Positions 1 through 7,434 of a stretch of DNA of 34,157 bases are shown piece by piece. Each line of letters begins with the position of its first letter. Positions within the stretch are counted from its first letter, which is position 1. The translations under genes and the position numbers were made by a program. The DNA comes from Neptuniibacter sp. UBA6509 (lineage in GTDB: Bacteria > Pseudomonadota > Gammaproteobacteria > Pseudomonadales > Balneatricaceae), in assembly GCA_002435145.1 (NCBI GenBank), contig DJLT01000019.1, forward strand, positions 1 through 34,157, given 5' to 3'. The notes below the pieces were generated by a model. The model worked only from the letters and a program-made list of their open reading frames with translations, had not been told where the DNA came from and did no database searches.

Positions 1-265
1 CCTGTTCCGAACAGCCATGATGGCCACATGCTCCGGGCACAGGGTCATATCCCCCTTCATTGTAGGGATGACAACGCCACAAACGCTTTAAACCCAGCCA
101 AGTACCCTTAATCGGCCCATGCAATTGAATTGCTTCAATCATGTAGGTTGAACAGGTTGGGTAAAAACGACAGCGTGGACCAATAATGGGACTGATTAGA
201 TATCGGTATATGTTGACTAAACCAATCAGTAGTTTGCTTAGAAGTGTTTTTAATAAAGCGATCAT
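1..265 (-). CDS. yidD: Membrane protein insertion efficiency factor YidD (3' end cut by window edge)
   Basis: YidD is a small membrane-associated protein that assists YidC-dependent insertion of inner-membrane proteins. Reading the minus strand from the ATG at 263-265 gives an N-terminal amphipathic segment, then the family core [15 protein letters not shown], a conserved Gly-Pro-Lys stretch, [19 protein letters not shown] and a Cys/His-rich tail that runs off the left edge. About 88 residues are visible, near the usual full length, so only the very C-terminus is missing. In most gammaproteobacteria yidD follows rnpA; here the upstream minus-strand gene is the Cys-rich CopZ-like gene, so the usual rpmH-rnpA-yidD order is absent or broken on this side. 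No clear Shine-Dalgarno sequence precedes the ATG. The identification is firm; the start is likely but not certain. Confidence 0.95.
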   Translation of the reverse strand, partial: MIALLKTLLSKLLIGLVNIYRYLISPIIGPRCRFYPTCSTYMIEAIQLHGPIKGTWLGLKRLWRCHPYNEGGYDPVPGACGHHGCSEQ

Positions 266-377
266 CTAACTAGTTTAGTTGAATTGTGCTCCGTAGTGTA
301 TGGGGTATGAGCGTTTTATATTGATGTAATGGCGATCTGATTGGAGCCTGCTACTTTGACTATGTGCTGTAAGTTCA

Positions 378-806
378 CTAGATGTCAGCATGAGGAAAAT
401 CTTTTAAACAGCAGCGACCTGATGGGTTCCTTGAGTCGCAAGCGCATGTTTTATTTTTTGTTTGATCAACAATATATGATTTCGTTCTTTTGTCTCTCAA
501 GAATTCACCACGAGTTAAACCAAAGCAATAGCATAGAGTTGCTGAGTCAGAAGGATCTTTTTGACCTACATCCGTTCGGAGGTGAGCTCGGGTGATTATT
601 TGATTCGTAGCTGAAAAGTAAACTACATCGCAATCTGGGTTATCACAAAAGTAATAAGTGTCGCCTTGAGGATTCCAAGCCCAAGGCTGACTAATATGAT
701 GAATGATTGTTGATACTGGAACTTCTATATATACATATCCGTCTAAAGGGCATGTACCTTTCTTCGAATGTGCTTTATTACTGCCAGAACCACAACACTC
801 AGCCAC
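378..806 (-). CDS. Small Cys-rich CopZ-N-terminus-like metallochaperone (putative Zn/[2Fe-2S] protein)
   Basis: This 142-residue protein resembles the N-terminal metal-cluster domain of Archaeoglobus-type CopZ, a copper chaperone that binds one zinc and one [2Fe-2S] cluster in that domain. Eleven cysteines are visible: C4, C5, C19, C54, C59, C92, C94, C121, C123, C132 and C133. The CYC, CAC and CC patterns near the C-terminus are the expected cluster ligands. There is no following heavy-metal-associated domain, so this is a stand-alone form. It is a soluble protein without signal peptide. The start is a GTG at 804-806 with GAGG about eight bases upstream; the nearby ATG upstream is out of frame. 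It is the last gene of a minus-strand metal-related cluster but is separated from its upstream neighbour by 139 bases holding a strong inverted repeat, so it may have its own promoter. Family assignment is by recalled motif; metal specificity is unknown. Confidence 0.75.
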   Translation of the reverse strand: MAECCGSGSNKAHSKKGTCPLDGYVYIEVPVSTIIHHISQPWAWNPQGDTYYFCDNPDCDVVYFSATNQIITRAHLRTDVGQKDPSDSATLCYCFGLTRGEFLRDKRTKSYIVDQTKNKTCACDSRNPSGRCCLKDFPHADI

Positions 807-887
807 TTTTTATGCCTCATATAGAAGTCTATGGATGTTTTAGGAGCATAAAAGTTTCACTTCAGTACTTTCACTATTTAATAAACT

Positions 888-924
888 ATACACTCTATTA
901 TCAATATTAGTTAATAGAGTGTAT
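888..924. promoter_or_regulatory. Perfect 13-bp inverted repeat with 11-base spacer (operator or terminator)
   Basis: The arms ATACACTCTATTA (888-900) and TAATAGAGTGTAT (912-924) are exact reverse complements around an AT-rich spacer. The dyad lies between the stop of the membrane-anchored protein gene (946) and the GTG of the CopZ-like gene (806). No clear U-run follows it in the minus direction, so an operator is at least as likely as a terminator. The half-site TAGAGTGT recurs in a second, imperfect dyad at 2801-2825, upstream of the first gene of the same cluster. Confidence 0.6.
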
Positions 925-945
925 GGAACAAATTAAATAGCCGAA

Positions 946-1545
946 TTAAGGCATGTAAAGATCGCCATAAAATCCATTGGTGGATAATGTGATTGTCACA
1001 GGAGTGGTTCCTGTATTCTGCCAGTACCACCCATGGGTACCTTTAAATGGGGCGGAAAAGTTCCCACTAGCCTGTTGTTGATTTTTACCAATCCAGTAGC
1101 TGGTGAACTCATCCTTACCTGCATTTGGCGGTTCGCCATGCATGTCGAAGTAAACTAAGCCACCTTCGACCTTCCAGCTAAAAACAAAGTTGTCACCGAC
1201 ATTCATTGGGGACTTGATTTCGGCACCCTGTCGAGGCAATAAGGTCAGCGTTTTAGTGTCAGAGCGTGGTACGGTTTGTGTCTTCCATAACGGATTACTT
1301 CCGTCTGTCATGACATTTTCAGTATCACTTTCAACCGTGGTTGATTCTATCTCTGGGGCTTGTACCTGACTCAAAACAGTCAAGCCCAGCGCTTTACCTG
1401 CCCCTGTCGGATCAATTCCATATTCAGCCGGCAATATTACTGTTAGCAATATAAGTACTGCACCTACTAGCGAAGCTGCAGTCGTTTTGATGAGGCTTAT
1501 TGTTGACGGTAATCCGTCTTTGTTAATAGTTGAGATATCGTTCAT
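946..1545 (-). CDS. Membrane-anchored periplasmic protein of unknown function (transmembrane anchor type)
   Basis: The 199-residue product has a short cytoplasmic N-terminus, one hydrophobic helix at about residues 19-40 and a long outside part. That part begins with a Thr/Ser/Glu-rich linker (about 60-100) and ends in a compact beta-rich domain with many Trp, Tyr and Gly residues (WKVEGG, YFDMHGEPP, HGWYWQNTG, FYGDLYMP). A protein of this type, often labelled transmembrane anchor protein, commonly sits beside HupE/UreJ-like genes, but I know no experimentally shown role. It starts at an ATG with AGGA eight bases upstream, and that ribosome site overlaps the TAG of the HupE-like gene. The two genes are only 11 bases apart and almost surely co-translated. 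A metal-related role is inferred from neighbours only. Confidence 0.8.
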   Translation of the reverse strand: MNDISTINKDGLPSTISLIKTTAASLVGAVLILLTVILPAEYGIDPTGAGKALGLTVLSQVQAPEIESTTVESDTENVMTDGSNPLWKTQTVPRSDTKTLTLLPRQGAEIKSPMNVGDNFVFSWKVEGGLVYFDMHGEPPNAGKDEFTSYWIGKNQQQASGNFSAPFKGTHGWYWQNTGTTPVTITLSTNGFYGDLYMP

Positions 1546-1556
1546 GGTGATAATTC

Positions 1557-2291
1557 CTATGTACTCATCCAGTAGCCAGTTAATTGGTAGCCAATAAGCA
1601 TAAAGCCCAGCGCCATCAGGACTGAATTTGTAAAGAATGCATGCAGATTAAAAGAGGGTGATTTTCGCCAGAAATTCATGGCGATAAGAATTCCTGTTAA
1701 TGCTAAGAGCTGACCGATTTCAACACCAATATTGAAAGCTAATATATTGGCGACAAGTCCATCTTCAGAAAGTGTGAAATCCTGAAGCTTTGTAGCCAGG
1801 CCAAATCCATGGAAGAATCCGAAAATCAGGACAGCAGCTTTAGTGTTCGGCTGAAACCCAAACCATCGTTGAAAAGCGCCAAGGTTATCAAGTGCCTTGT
1901 AAACTACAGAAAGGCCAATGATAGCGTCAACAATATACGGGTTTACATGAGTTTCGCTAAGAACCCCATAAAGCAAGGTTACACTGTGTCCAACAGCAAA
2001 TAATGTTACATAAATAGCAACATCTTTCATTCGAAAAAGAAAGAATATAACGCCAAACAGAAATAGAAGGTGGTCATAGCCTGTGACCATATGTTTGGCA
2101 CCTAAGTAAATAAAGGGTATTAAGTGCATGCCGCTGGCGCTTTCGATAAACGAAGCATCCCCTTCGGCGACACCATGGGCTAAAGCTTGTGCTGGTAGCC
2201 CTATACCAACAAGTAGTGTTAGGAAAGTAGCTAGACTCACTAAGCTAATATTCCATTTAGGTGCAAGAGCAGATGAAAATACTGGATACAT
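1557..2291 (-). CDS. HupE/UreJ-family membrane protein (putative metal permease)
   Basis: The 244-residue polytopic protein has an N-terminal signal-like helix ending near ALAHG (residues 36-40) and then about six membrane helices. Conserved polar residues sit inside helices: GAKHMVTGYDHLLFL (H67, D73, H74), AVGHSVTL (H102), FGFFHGFGLA (H161) and FNIGVEIGQ (E191). These are the signature positions of the HupE/UreJ_2 group. Classical HupE and UreJ proteins are nickel or cobalt permeases linked to hydrogenase or urease. No hydrogenase or urease gene is present here, so the cargo is open; a neighbouring His-rich exported protein and a CopZ-like protein suggest Ni, Co, Cu or Zn. GGAG lies about eight bases before the ATG. 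It is 39 bases downstream of the His-rich gene and 11 bases upstream of the anchored-protein gene, forming one operon. Confidence 0.85.
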   Translation of the reverse strand: MYPVFSSALAPKWNISLVSLATFLTLLVGIGLPAQALAHGVAEGDASFIESASGMHLIPFIYLGAKHMVTGYDHLLFLFGVIFFLFRMKDVAIYVTLFAVGHSVTLLYGVLSETHVNPYIVDAIIGLSVVYKALDNLGAFQRWFGFQPNTKAAVLIFGFFHGFGLATKLQDFTLSEDGLVANILAFNIGVEIGQLLALTGILIAMNFWRKSPSFNLHAFFTNSVLMALGFMLIGYQLTGYWMST

Positions 2292-2330
2292 ACCAGTTCT
2301 CCATTAAAAGTTAATACTGATTAAGATGCG

Positions 2331-2735
2331 CTAAGCGCATTTGATATTCAATTGATCCGGGTTTCGCGGAGGACGATATGGATTTGATTGATATGGGTGT
2401 AGAGGCGTAAATGAGAGATGAGGGAATTCACTCTCAATATGAATCAGAACTCGTTCTGGCAATGTAGTCAAAAATACTTGGTGATCAAGTGCGAGCATTA
2501 CATGAATAAATGGATGATCATCGTCAGTAATACCAGATGAATCATCATGAACGTGGTCAAGCTTGGGAGCATGATAGTGCCCATGTTCTATGGCAAGTAC
2601 TGTCGGGTCAACCAAGGGTGCGGTATCGTGTTGGGCTAATTGAGCCGCCCAGCACGCTCGGAACATCGTCGCAGCAATTAATATAGCTATAGTTGCTATA
2701 CGTATTACTTTAGTTGTGAGTCTTTGCTGCGTCAT
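2331..2735 (-). CDS. His-rich exported protein of unknown family
   Basis: The 134-residue protein has a typical Sec signal peptide: basic N-terminus (R5, K9, R12), hydrophobic core to about residue 25 and a likely cut after CWA near residue 30. The mature part is rich in His and Asp, with EHGHYHAP, DHVHDD and DDDHPFIHV in the first half and a Pro/Asn-rich C-terminus. Such His/Asp clusters often bind Zn, Ni, Co or Cu in the periplasm. I do not recognise a named family. It is the first gene of the minus-strand cluster, followed after 39 bases by the HupE/UreJ-like gene, so it could hand metal to that protein or buffer it. No strong ribosome site is visible immediately before the ATG. An imperfect dyad at 2801-2825 lies in its upstream region. 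Confidence 0.7.
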   Translation of the reverse strand: MTQQRLTTKVIRIATIAILIAATMFRACWAAQLAQHDTAPLVDPTVLAIEHGHYHAPKLDHVHDDSSGITDDDHPFIHVMLALDHQVFLTTLPERVLIHIESEFPHLSFTPLHPYQSNPYRPPRNPDQLNIKCA

Positions 2736-2800
2736 GAAAATTAAAAAACCTTTTTAAATGCCTTCACTGATTCTATCGGAGCAAGCAAATTAAATAAATT

Positions 2801-2825
2801 ACCCTCTAGGCTTAATTTAGAGTGT
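2801..2825. promoter_or_regulatory. Imperfect dyad upstream of the metal-related cluster
   Basis: ACCCTCTA and TAGAGTGT face each other across nine bases (2801-2825), about 66-90 bases before the ATG of the His-rich gene. The right half-site is identical to that in the 888-924 dyad, and the left half differs at one base from ACACTCTA there. Spacing differs (9 against 17 bases between the CTCTA/TAGAG cores). A shared regulator is an inference; no regulator gene is present in the cluster. Confidence 0.35.
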
Positions 2826-2927
2826 TTGTTTTTGGAGCAGATCTGGTACTCGCTAGAAATCAGTAGCGCATTGCAACGCTAATTCATTAAGGCGGGGTAA
2901 TTTAGTGTTGGACATCAGGTTAGTCCT

Positions 2928-2964
2928 CCCTCCGAATCAAGTTCGTATGCCTCGATTCGGAGGG
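2928..2964 (-). terminator. 11-bp hairpin downstream of phoH
   Basis: CCCTCCGAATC (2928-2938) and GATTCGGAGGG (2954-2964) form a perfect 11-bp stem with a 15-base loop, starting 15 bases after the phoH stop. In the phoH direction the stem is not followed by a U-run; on the plus strand it is followed by TTATTTAT. It is placed like a phoH terminator or mRNA 3'-end stabiliser but lacks the full intrinsic-terminator signature. Confidence 0.5.
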
Positions 2965-2978
2965 TTATTTATACTCAG

Positions 2979-4373
2979 TTACAGATGCTCTTCTGCATAC
3001 TCAGCTAAACGAGAACGGAAGATTCCTTCAAGGTGAATGTTCGCTGCACCTTCGTAATCTTTAAAACGTTCCACTAAGTAGGTTAAACCTGACGTTAATG
3101 GTGTGAGGTAGTTAGAGTCTATCTGCGCTAAGTTACCTAAGCAGATAATCTTAGAGCCTTTACCGCAACGAGTGACAATGGTTTTAAGCTGAGAAGGCGT
3201 TAAGTTTTGGGCTTCATCGAGTAAGACGATAGCATCTTGAATACTACGTCCACGGATAAAGTTAAGTGATTTGAATTGGATGTTAGCTTTTTCAATGGCG
3301 TATTTGACGCTGCTTTGCGGACGTTCATCGTTTTCATGCATCGCTTCAAGGTTATCTTGAATGGCGCTTAACCAAGGCGTCATCTTTTCCTCTTCAGTGC
3401 CGGGCAAAAAGCCAATATCTTCAGCAACTGGAGGTGTAGAGCGGGTGACAATAATTTTATTGTAGCGACGCTGCTCGATAACCATTTCTAGCGCACAGGC
3501 CAAGGCCATTAAGGTTTTGCCTGAACCAGCAGCACCGTTGAGAATCACCAGATCTAGATCTGGGTCCAGAACAGCATTCATCGCAAATGCTTGGAAGATA
3601 TTGATAGGTTCAATTCCCCAGCAGTTTTGCTGCATCAACTGTTCAACGCCTAAGTCACGAAGGGTCACTTGTTGGTCGCGAACGGAGCTGACTCGGGCTG
3701 CAAACTCCTCTGAATCGTCATAAATATATTCACAAGGGTAAGTTTCAGGCAGAAGGCTTTGCTCAACCTTGTGATAAGTATGACTATCTTCTTGGTAGCT
3801 TGTAACATCTTCAACCCGTTCCCAAAAGTTGCCTTCTAGGTTGCAGTGTCCCGCAGGCAGAAGGTCAATATCGGAAACGAGCTGATCGGTACGATAATCC
3901 TCAACTTTTTTAAGTCCTGCGCCTAAAGCTTTTAAGCGCATGTTGATATCTTTGGTAACCAGAATAATCTCGCGATGAGGATTGGTCGCTTGTAGATGGA
4001 TGGCGCAGTTGATTATCTGGTTATCTTTATTCGAGTTTTGCGGTAAAAAACCTTGGCGGGCTGTGAGCTCATGGTCCGGAAAGATACTAAGTTGGCCTAG
4101 CTTTAAATTGCTGTTGGCTGCGGTAATGGGGATGAGGATATCAACCCCTTTAGTAATCTCTGCTGCATCTTCTGCCTGAGTGATAATATCGTCAATTGCA
4201 CGAATGGCTGCTCGGGCTTCTTGAGAAACATTCTTCTTTCTGTCCTTTATATCGTCTAACTCTTCTAAAACAGTCATCGGAATAGTGATGTCCTGCTCTT
4301 TAAATTCATACAGACACTTAGGGTCATGTAGCAGCACATTGGTGTCGAGAATATAAAGTTTAGAGGCAGTCAT
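2979..4373 (-). CDS. phoH: PhoH-family ATPase with N-terminal PIN ribonuclease domain (PhoH2 type)
   Basis: This 464-residue protein joins a PIN-domain nuclease to a PhoH P-loop ATPase, an arrangement known from PhoH2 proteins with RNA-unwinding and RNase activity, often linked with toxin-antitoxin-like control or phosphate stress. The PIN domain covers about 1-150, with acidic positions in LDTNVLLHDP (D10), EELDDIKD (38-44), KDNQIINCA (116-124) and TKDINMR (D142). The ATPase domain covers about 245-460, with Walker A GAAGSGKT (280-287), the VTRSTPPVAEDIGFLPG segment after it and Walker B LLDEAQN (384-390). The ATG has GAAGGAA about eight bases upstream. The gene is monocistronic, divergent from cobB, with a hairpin just past its stop. 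Length and motifs are complete. Confidence 0.95.
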   Translation of the reverse strand: MTASKLYILDTNVLLHDPKCLYEFKEQDITIPMTVLEELDDIKDRKKNVSQEARAAIRAIDDIITQAEDAAEITKGVDILIPITAANSNLKLGQLSIFPDHELTARQGFLPQNSNKDNQIINCAIHLQATNPHREIILVTKDINMRLKALGAGLKKVEDYRTDQLVSDIDLLPAGHCNLEGNFWERVEDVTSYQEDSHTYHKVEQSLLPETYPCEYIYDDSEEFAARVSSVRDQQVTLRDLGVEQLMQQNCWGIEPINIFQAFAMNAVLDPDLDLVILNGAAGSGKTLMALACALEMVIEQRRYNKIIVTRSTPPVAEDIGFLPGTEEEKMTPWLSAIQDNLEAMHENDERPQSSVKYAIEKANIQFKSLNFIRGRSIQDAIVLLDEAQNLTPSQLKTIVTRCGKGSKIICLGNLAQIDSNYLTPLTSGLTYLVERFKDYEGAANIHLEGIFRSRLAEYAEEHL

Positions 4374-4727
4374 AGCCGGTTCCTTCTATAGCCACAGGGA
4401 AGTTACAAACTAAGGGGGGATTTGCGTCAGGCCGAGCGTGGCAAAGCCTAGAGACAGGCGCCACAGTTTTGTCTATTGAGTTGCAAACGTTAAATGCCGT
4501 TTGATCCACTAAAGTATCTCAGTTATTGGCTGATTTATTAATCATCACTCTATTCAAATAGTGGTGATTAACTCCGTTTATATAACTCTAGTAATACACA
4601 GATTTTCGTGTTGTACAATTGTTTATAAGAAAAAAATTTAGGTTAGGTTTTCGGATAGATGCTTATACGTTGGTAAAAAGAACTTGCTGTATTATGGTTA
4701 GAGGCGAATTGTTTTAAGGATAATTAG
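4374..4727. other. Divergent phoH/cobB promoter region with a 12-bp dyad
   Basis: No gene is visible in these 354 bases. They must hold the promoters of phoH (leftward) and cobB (rightward). A hairpin at 4538-4571 has arms TTAATCATCACT and AGTGGTGATTAA (twelve pairs, one G-T wobble) with a ten-base loop. It has no U-run on either side and lies midway between the genes, so it could be an operator. I could not assign convincing -35/-10 pairs. Confidence 0.4.
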
Positions 4728-5441
4728 ATGGCGATTAAATCGATTGTTATTTTAACCGGTGCGGGTATTTCAGCTGAATCAGGGATACGAACATTCCGCG
4801 CATCAGATGGATTATGGGAAGATCATAAAGTTGAAGATGTGGCGACCCCAGAGGCGTTTGAGCGTAATCCTCATTTAGTGCATCGTTTTTATAACGAGCG
4901 GCGTAAGCAACTGTTATCTGATGAGATTAAACCTAATGCGGCTCATATTGCGCTGGCAGAGTTAGAGGACAAATTTCCAGGCGATGTGTTAATCGTTACC
5001 CAGAATATTGATAATTTACATGAGCGTGCGGGTAGCCGTAATGTGCTTCATATGCACGGCGAGCTGTTAAATCAGCGTTGTCAGGATTCTGGAGTTGTAT
5101 ATCGAATAGAGGGGGATTCTCAGCCCGAAGATCTGTGTCAGTGTTGTGGCTCATCAGGAAATTTAAGGCCGGATATTGTTTGGTTTGGTGAAATGCCTAT
5201 GGATATGCCCAAGATTCATGATGCACTCGAAAATTGCGATCTATTTGTATCGATTGGGACGTCAGGAAATGTTTACCCTGCGGCCGGTTTTGTCGAGCAT
5301 GCAAATGCGGTGGGTGCGTTAACGGTTGAGTTGAATTTAGAGCCATCTAGAGTGGGTAGTGTTTTTGGCCACAAAGTCTATGGTCCCGCAAGTGAAGTTA
5401 TTCCGGAGTTTGTGCACGATATATTAAAACAGGTTCCCTAA
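4728..5441 (+). CDS. cobB: NAD-dependent protein deacylase (class III sirtuin) CobB
   Basis: CobB removes acetyl and succinyl groups from lysines of cytoplasmic proteins using NAD, for example reactivating acetyl-CoA synthetase. The 237-residue product shows the NAD site [14 protein letters not shown] (11-24), [12 protein letters not shown] (91-102) and the catalytic histidine in HMHGE (H110). The pair Y55 and R58 in FYNERRKQL is the class III signature that allows succinyl-lysine as substrate. A reduced zinc-loop region with C118, C137, C139 and C140 follows, then [10 protein letters not shown]. Length matches the short bacterial form. AAGGA precedes the ATG by about eight bases. It is divergent from phoH and separated from ppnN by about 300 bases, so probably single. 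Confidence 0.96.
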   Translation: MAIKSIVILTGAGISAESGIRTFRASDGLWEDHKVEDVATPEAFERNPHLVHRFYNERRKQLLSDEIKPNAAHIALAELEDKFPGDVLIVTQNIDNLHERAGSRNVLHMHGELLNQRCQDSGVVYRIEGDSQPEDLCQCCGSSGNLRPDIVWFGEMPMDMPKIHDALENCDLFVSIGTSGNVYPAAGFVEHANAVGALTVELNLEPSRVGSVFGHKVYGPASEVIPEFVHDILKQVP

Positions 5442-5747
5442 ATAAATTAAATGGTTTTATGTCCTTAGCTTATTGATTAGTAAATGTTTTTTTGTGAGTT
5501 ATTATTTTCTCGCCTATATTGGGTAGTGGAACTTCATTAAGTTGTTAGCTGTCTTAGTTATAGTTGTTTGTGAATTTCGCTACTTATACCTTCCTTTTTT
5601 CTTTTCTTGAAATTCATAAATTCTTAACAACTTCACAGTAACAATGGATGTCAGTTGTTTTTTATTTTTAATAATTAAGGCGGCTTTTATGATGCTCTCT
5701 AAGGAGATAGTTGAAGCATTAGAGCCTTGATTTAGGAGGTGGTCATT
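5442..5747 (+). other. Long AT-rich 5' region of ppnN with a possible 13-codon leader ORF
   Basis: No gene of normal size is visible. Just before ppnN a short ORF runs from ATG 5689 to TGA 5728-5730 (MMLSKEIVEALEP) with AAGG eight bases upstream. It ends 17 bases before the ppnN start and could be a leader peptide or chance. The rest is AT-rich with a polypyrimidine run near 5590-5610. No terminator for cobB is obvious. Confidence 0.3.
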
Positions 5748-7133
5748 ATGATGACAGAACAATACGTAACCACCAGTATTACTCCATTGGAGAGTCTAAA
5801 CTCTCTTTCCCCTTATGAAATTGATAAATTGCAGGATGTCAGTCAGGGAGGACTGTATCGGTTATTTCGGCAGTGTTCGTTAGCGGTATTGAATAGTGGT
5901 AGTGAATTAGACAGTACTAAGTTGGTACTCGATAAGTTTTGTAATTTTGATATTAAGATCAGCCAAAAACATAGAAGTGTGCAGTTGGAGTTGATCAATG
6001 CACCTGCGGCGGCGTTTGTAAATGGCGAGATTATTACAGGTATACGTGAACAGCTTTTTTCAGTGTTAAGGGATCTGCTCTATGTAGGCACTGAAATGGA
6101 TGCTTGTTGCCCAGGGGCCAGTGAGTCTGAGGCAACGACTAATATGGTGTTTCACATTTTACGTCATGCGGATGCAATTAGACCTCACATTAAGCCGGAC
6201 CTAATCGTATGTTGGGGTGGTCATTCAATCGGTCGTACTGAATATGATTATACAAAGTCTGTGGGGTATGAGATGGGGTTGAGAGGCCTTAATATTTGTA
6301 CCGGCTGCGGACCTGGTGCGATGAAAGGGCCAATGAAAGGTGCGACCATATCTCATGCTAAACAGCGTATTAAAGATGGCCGCTATGTGGGTATTTCAGA
6401 GCCTGGAATTATAGCTGCGGAAAGCCCTAATCCGATTGTAAATGAATTAATTATCATGCCTGATATTGAAAAGCGTCTAGAAGCTTTCGTGCGTTTGGGA
6501 CATGGAATTGTGGTGTTTCCAGGAGGAGCAGGTACGGCAGAAGAGATTCTCTACATTTTGGGTATCTTACTGCATGAACAGAACCACAGCTTACCTTACC
6601 CTTTGGTGTTAACAGGGCCGGCGGGTAGTGAAGAGTACTTCCAGACGGTCGATGATTTTATTCGTGCGACCTTAGGTGAGGAAGCAACTAAGCGTTATCA
6701 AATTATTATTGATGACCCACATGATGTTGCTGAAGTGATGAGAGAGGGGCTGGAACAAGTAACACGTTATAGAAAAGCGACAAGTGAGTCATTTCACTAT
6801 AATTGGCAGCTTCATATTCCCGAAGGCTTTCAACAGCCTTTTGATCCTACACATGAAAACATGGCGGGGCTTAAGCTCTTAAAGGATCAGTCGGATTTTG
6901 AATTAGCTGCGAATCTACGACAGGCTTTATCAGGCATTGTGGCTGGTAATGTTAAAGAACCAGGTATACGTGCCATTGAAGAAAACGGCCCATTTCAAAT
7001 TTGCGGGGAGAAGGCGATTATGGAGCCCTTAGATCAGCTGTTAGCTTCGTTTGTTGCCCAGCGTAGGATGAAAATTAACTATCAGGAGTATCAGCCGTGC
7101 TACCAATTGCAACCTGAGGCTGAGCTGGTTTAG
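5748..7133 (+). CDS. ppnN: Pyrimidine/purine nucleotide 5'-monophosphate nucleosidase PpnN (YgdH)
   Basis: PpnN hydrolyses nucleoside monophosphates to base and ribose 5-phosphate and is an alarmone (p)ppGpp-stimulated enzyme in E. coli. This 461-residue protein, close to the E. coli length, has an N-terminal regulatory domain (about 1-140), a central LOG-like Rossmann domain with GCGPGAMKGPM (about 186-196) and the diagnostic PGGAGTAEE (258-266), and a C-terminal domain (about 350-461). The ATG at 5748 is preferred because AGGAGG lies eight bases before it; an ATG at 5751 is 11 bases away, and a GTG at 5739 overlaps the ribosome site and is unlikely. Transcription ends at a hairpin with T-run at 7185-7213. 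Confidence 0.95.
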   Translation: MMTEQYVTTSITPLESLNSLSPYEIDKLQDVSQGGLYRLFRQCSLAVLNSGSELDSTKLVLDKFCNFDIKISQKHRSVQLELINAPAAAFVNGEIITGIREQLFSVLRDLLYVGTEMDACCPGASESEATTNMVFHILRHADAIRPHIKPDLIVCWGGHSIGRTEYDYTKSVGYEMGLRGLNICTGCGPGAMKGPMKGATISHAKQRIKDGRYVGISEPGIIAAESPNPIVNELIIMPDIEKRLEAFVRLGHGIVVFPGGAGTAEEILYILGILLHEQNHSLPYPLVLTGPAGSEEYFQTVDDFIRATLGEEATKRYQIIIDDPHDVAEVMREGLEQVTRYRKATSESFHYNWQLHIPEGFQQPFDPTHENMAGLKLLKDQSDFELAANLRQALSGIVAGNVKEPGIRAIEENGPFQICGEKAIMEPLDQLLASFVAQRRMKINYQEYQPCYQLQPEAELV

Positions 7134-7144
7134 TTAAGCTTTAA

Positions 7145-7173
7145 TGCCCTGTACTTACTTTAGCGACAGGGCA
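7145..7173. repeat. 8-bp inverted repeat after ppnN
   Basis: TGCCCTGT (7145-7152) and ACAGGGCA (7166-7173) are exact reverse complements with a 13-base loop. No T-run follows directly. It lies just upstream of the true terminator and may act with it. Confidence 0.5.
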
Positions 7174-7184
7174 AACAGTTAAAT

Positions 7185-7213
7185 AAAGCTGGGTGCAATC
7201 TCAGCTTTTTTTT
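7185..7213 (+). terminator. Intrinsic terminator of ppnN
   Basis: AAAGCTGGG pairs with CTCAGCTTT (one G-T wobble) around a six-base loop and runs into eight consecutive T residues. Position 52 bases after the ppnN stop and the T-run make this a standard rho-independent terminator. Confidence 0.85.
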
Positions 7214-7434
7214 ATTATTCTAATAACCGCGTTCGAATCAAATAGCGCTACCCAGATGGCACAATAGCCATTATCTCTTAGCAAACAGCTTATACTTTAA
7301 AGTCACTGGTATAGAAAAATCTTAATTATGTAATCCTAATGGATATGTTTTTTAATCTGTTAGAGGGGGGTATGCTGTTTTCAAGGTTGTTGTAGTCAAA
7401 GGTGATACAACACAATAATTAGGAGAGATGATTC

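Noticed and set aside
341-595. 84-codon plus-strand ORF
   Set aside because: Antisense to the Cys-rich CopZ-like gene, with no ribosome site or recognisable protein features.
4415-4465. GC-rich patch upstream of phoH as a small RNA gene
   Set aside because: No stable hairpin followed by a T-run and no promoter could be seen.
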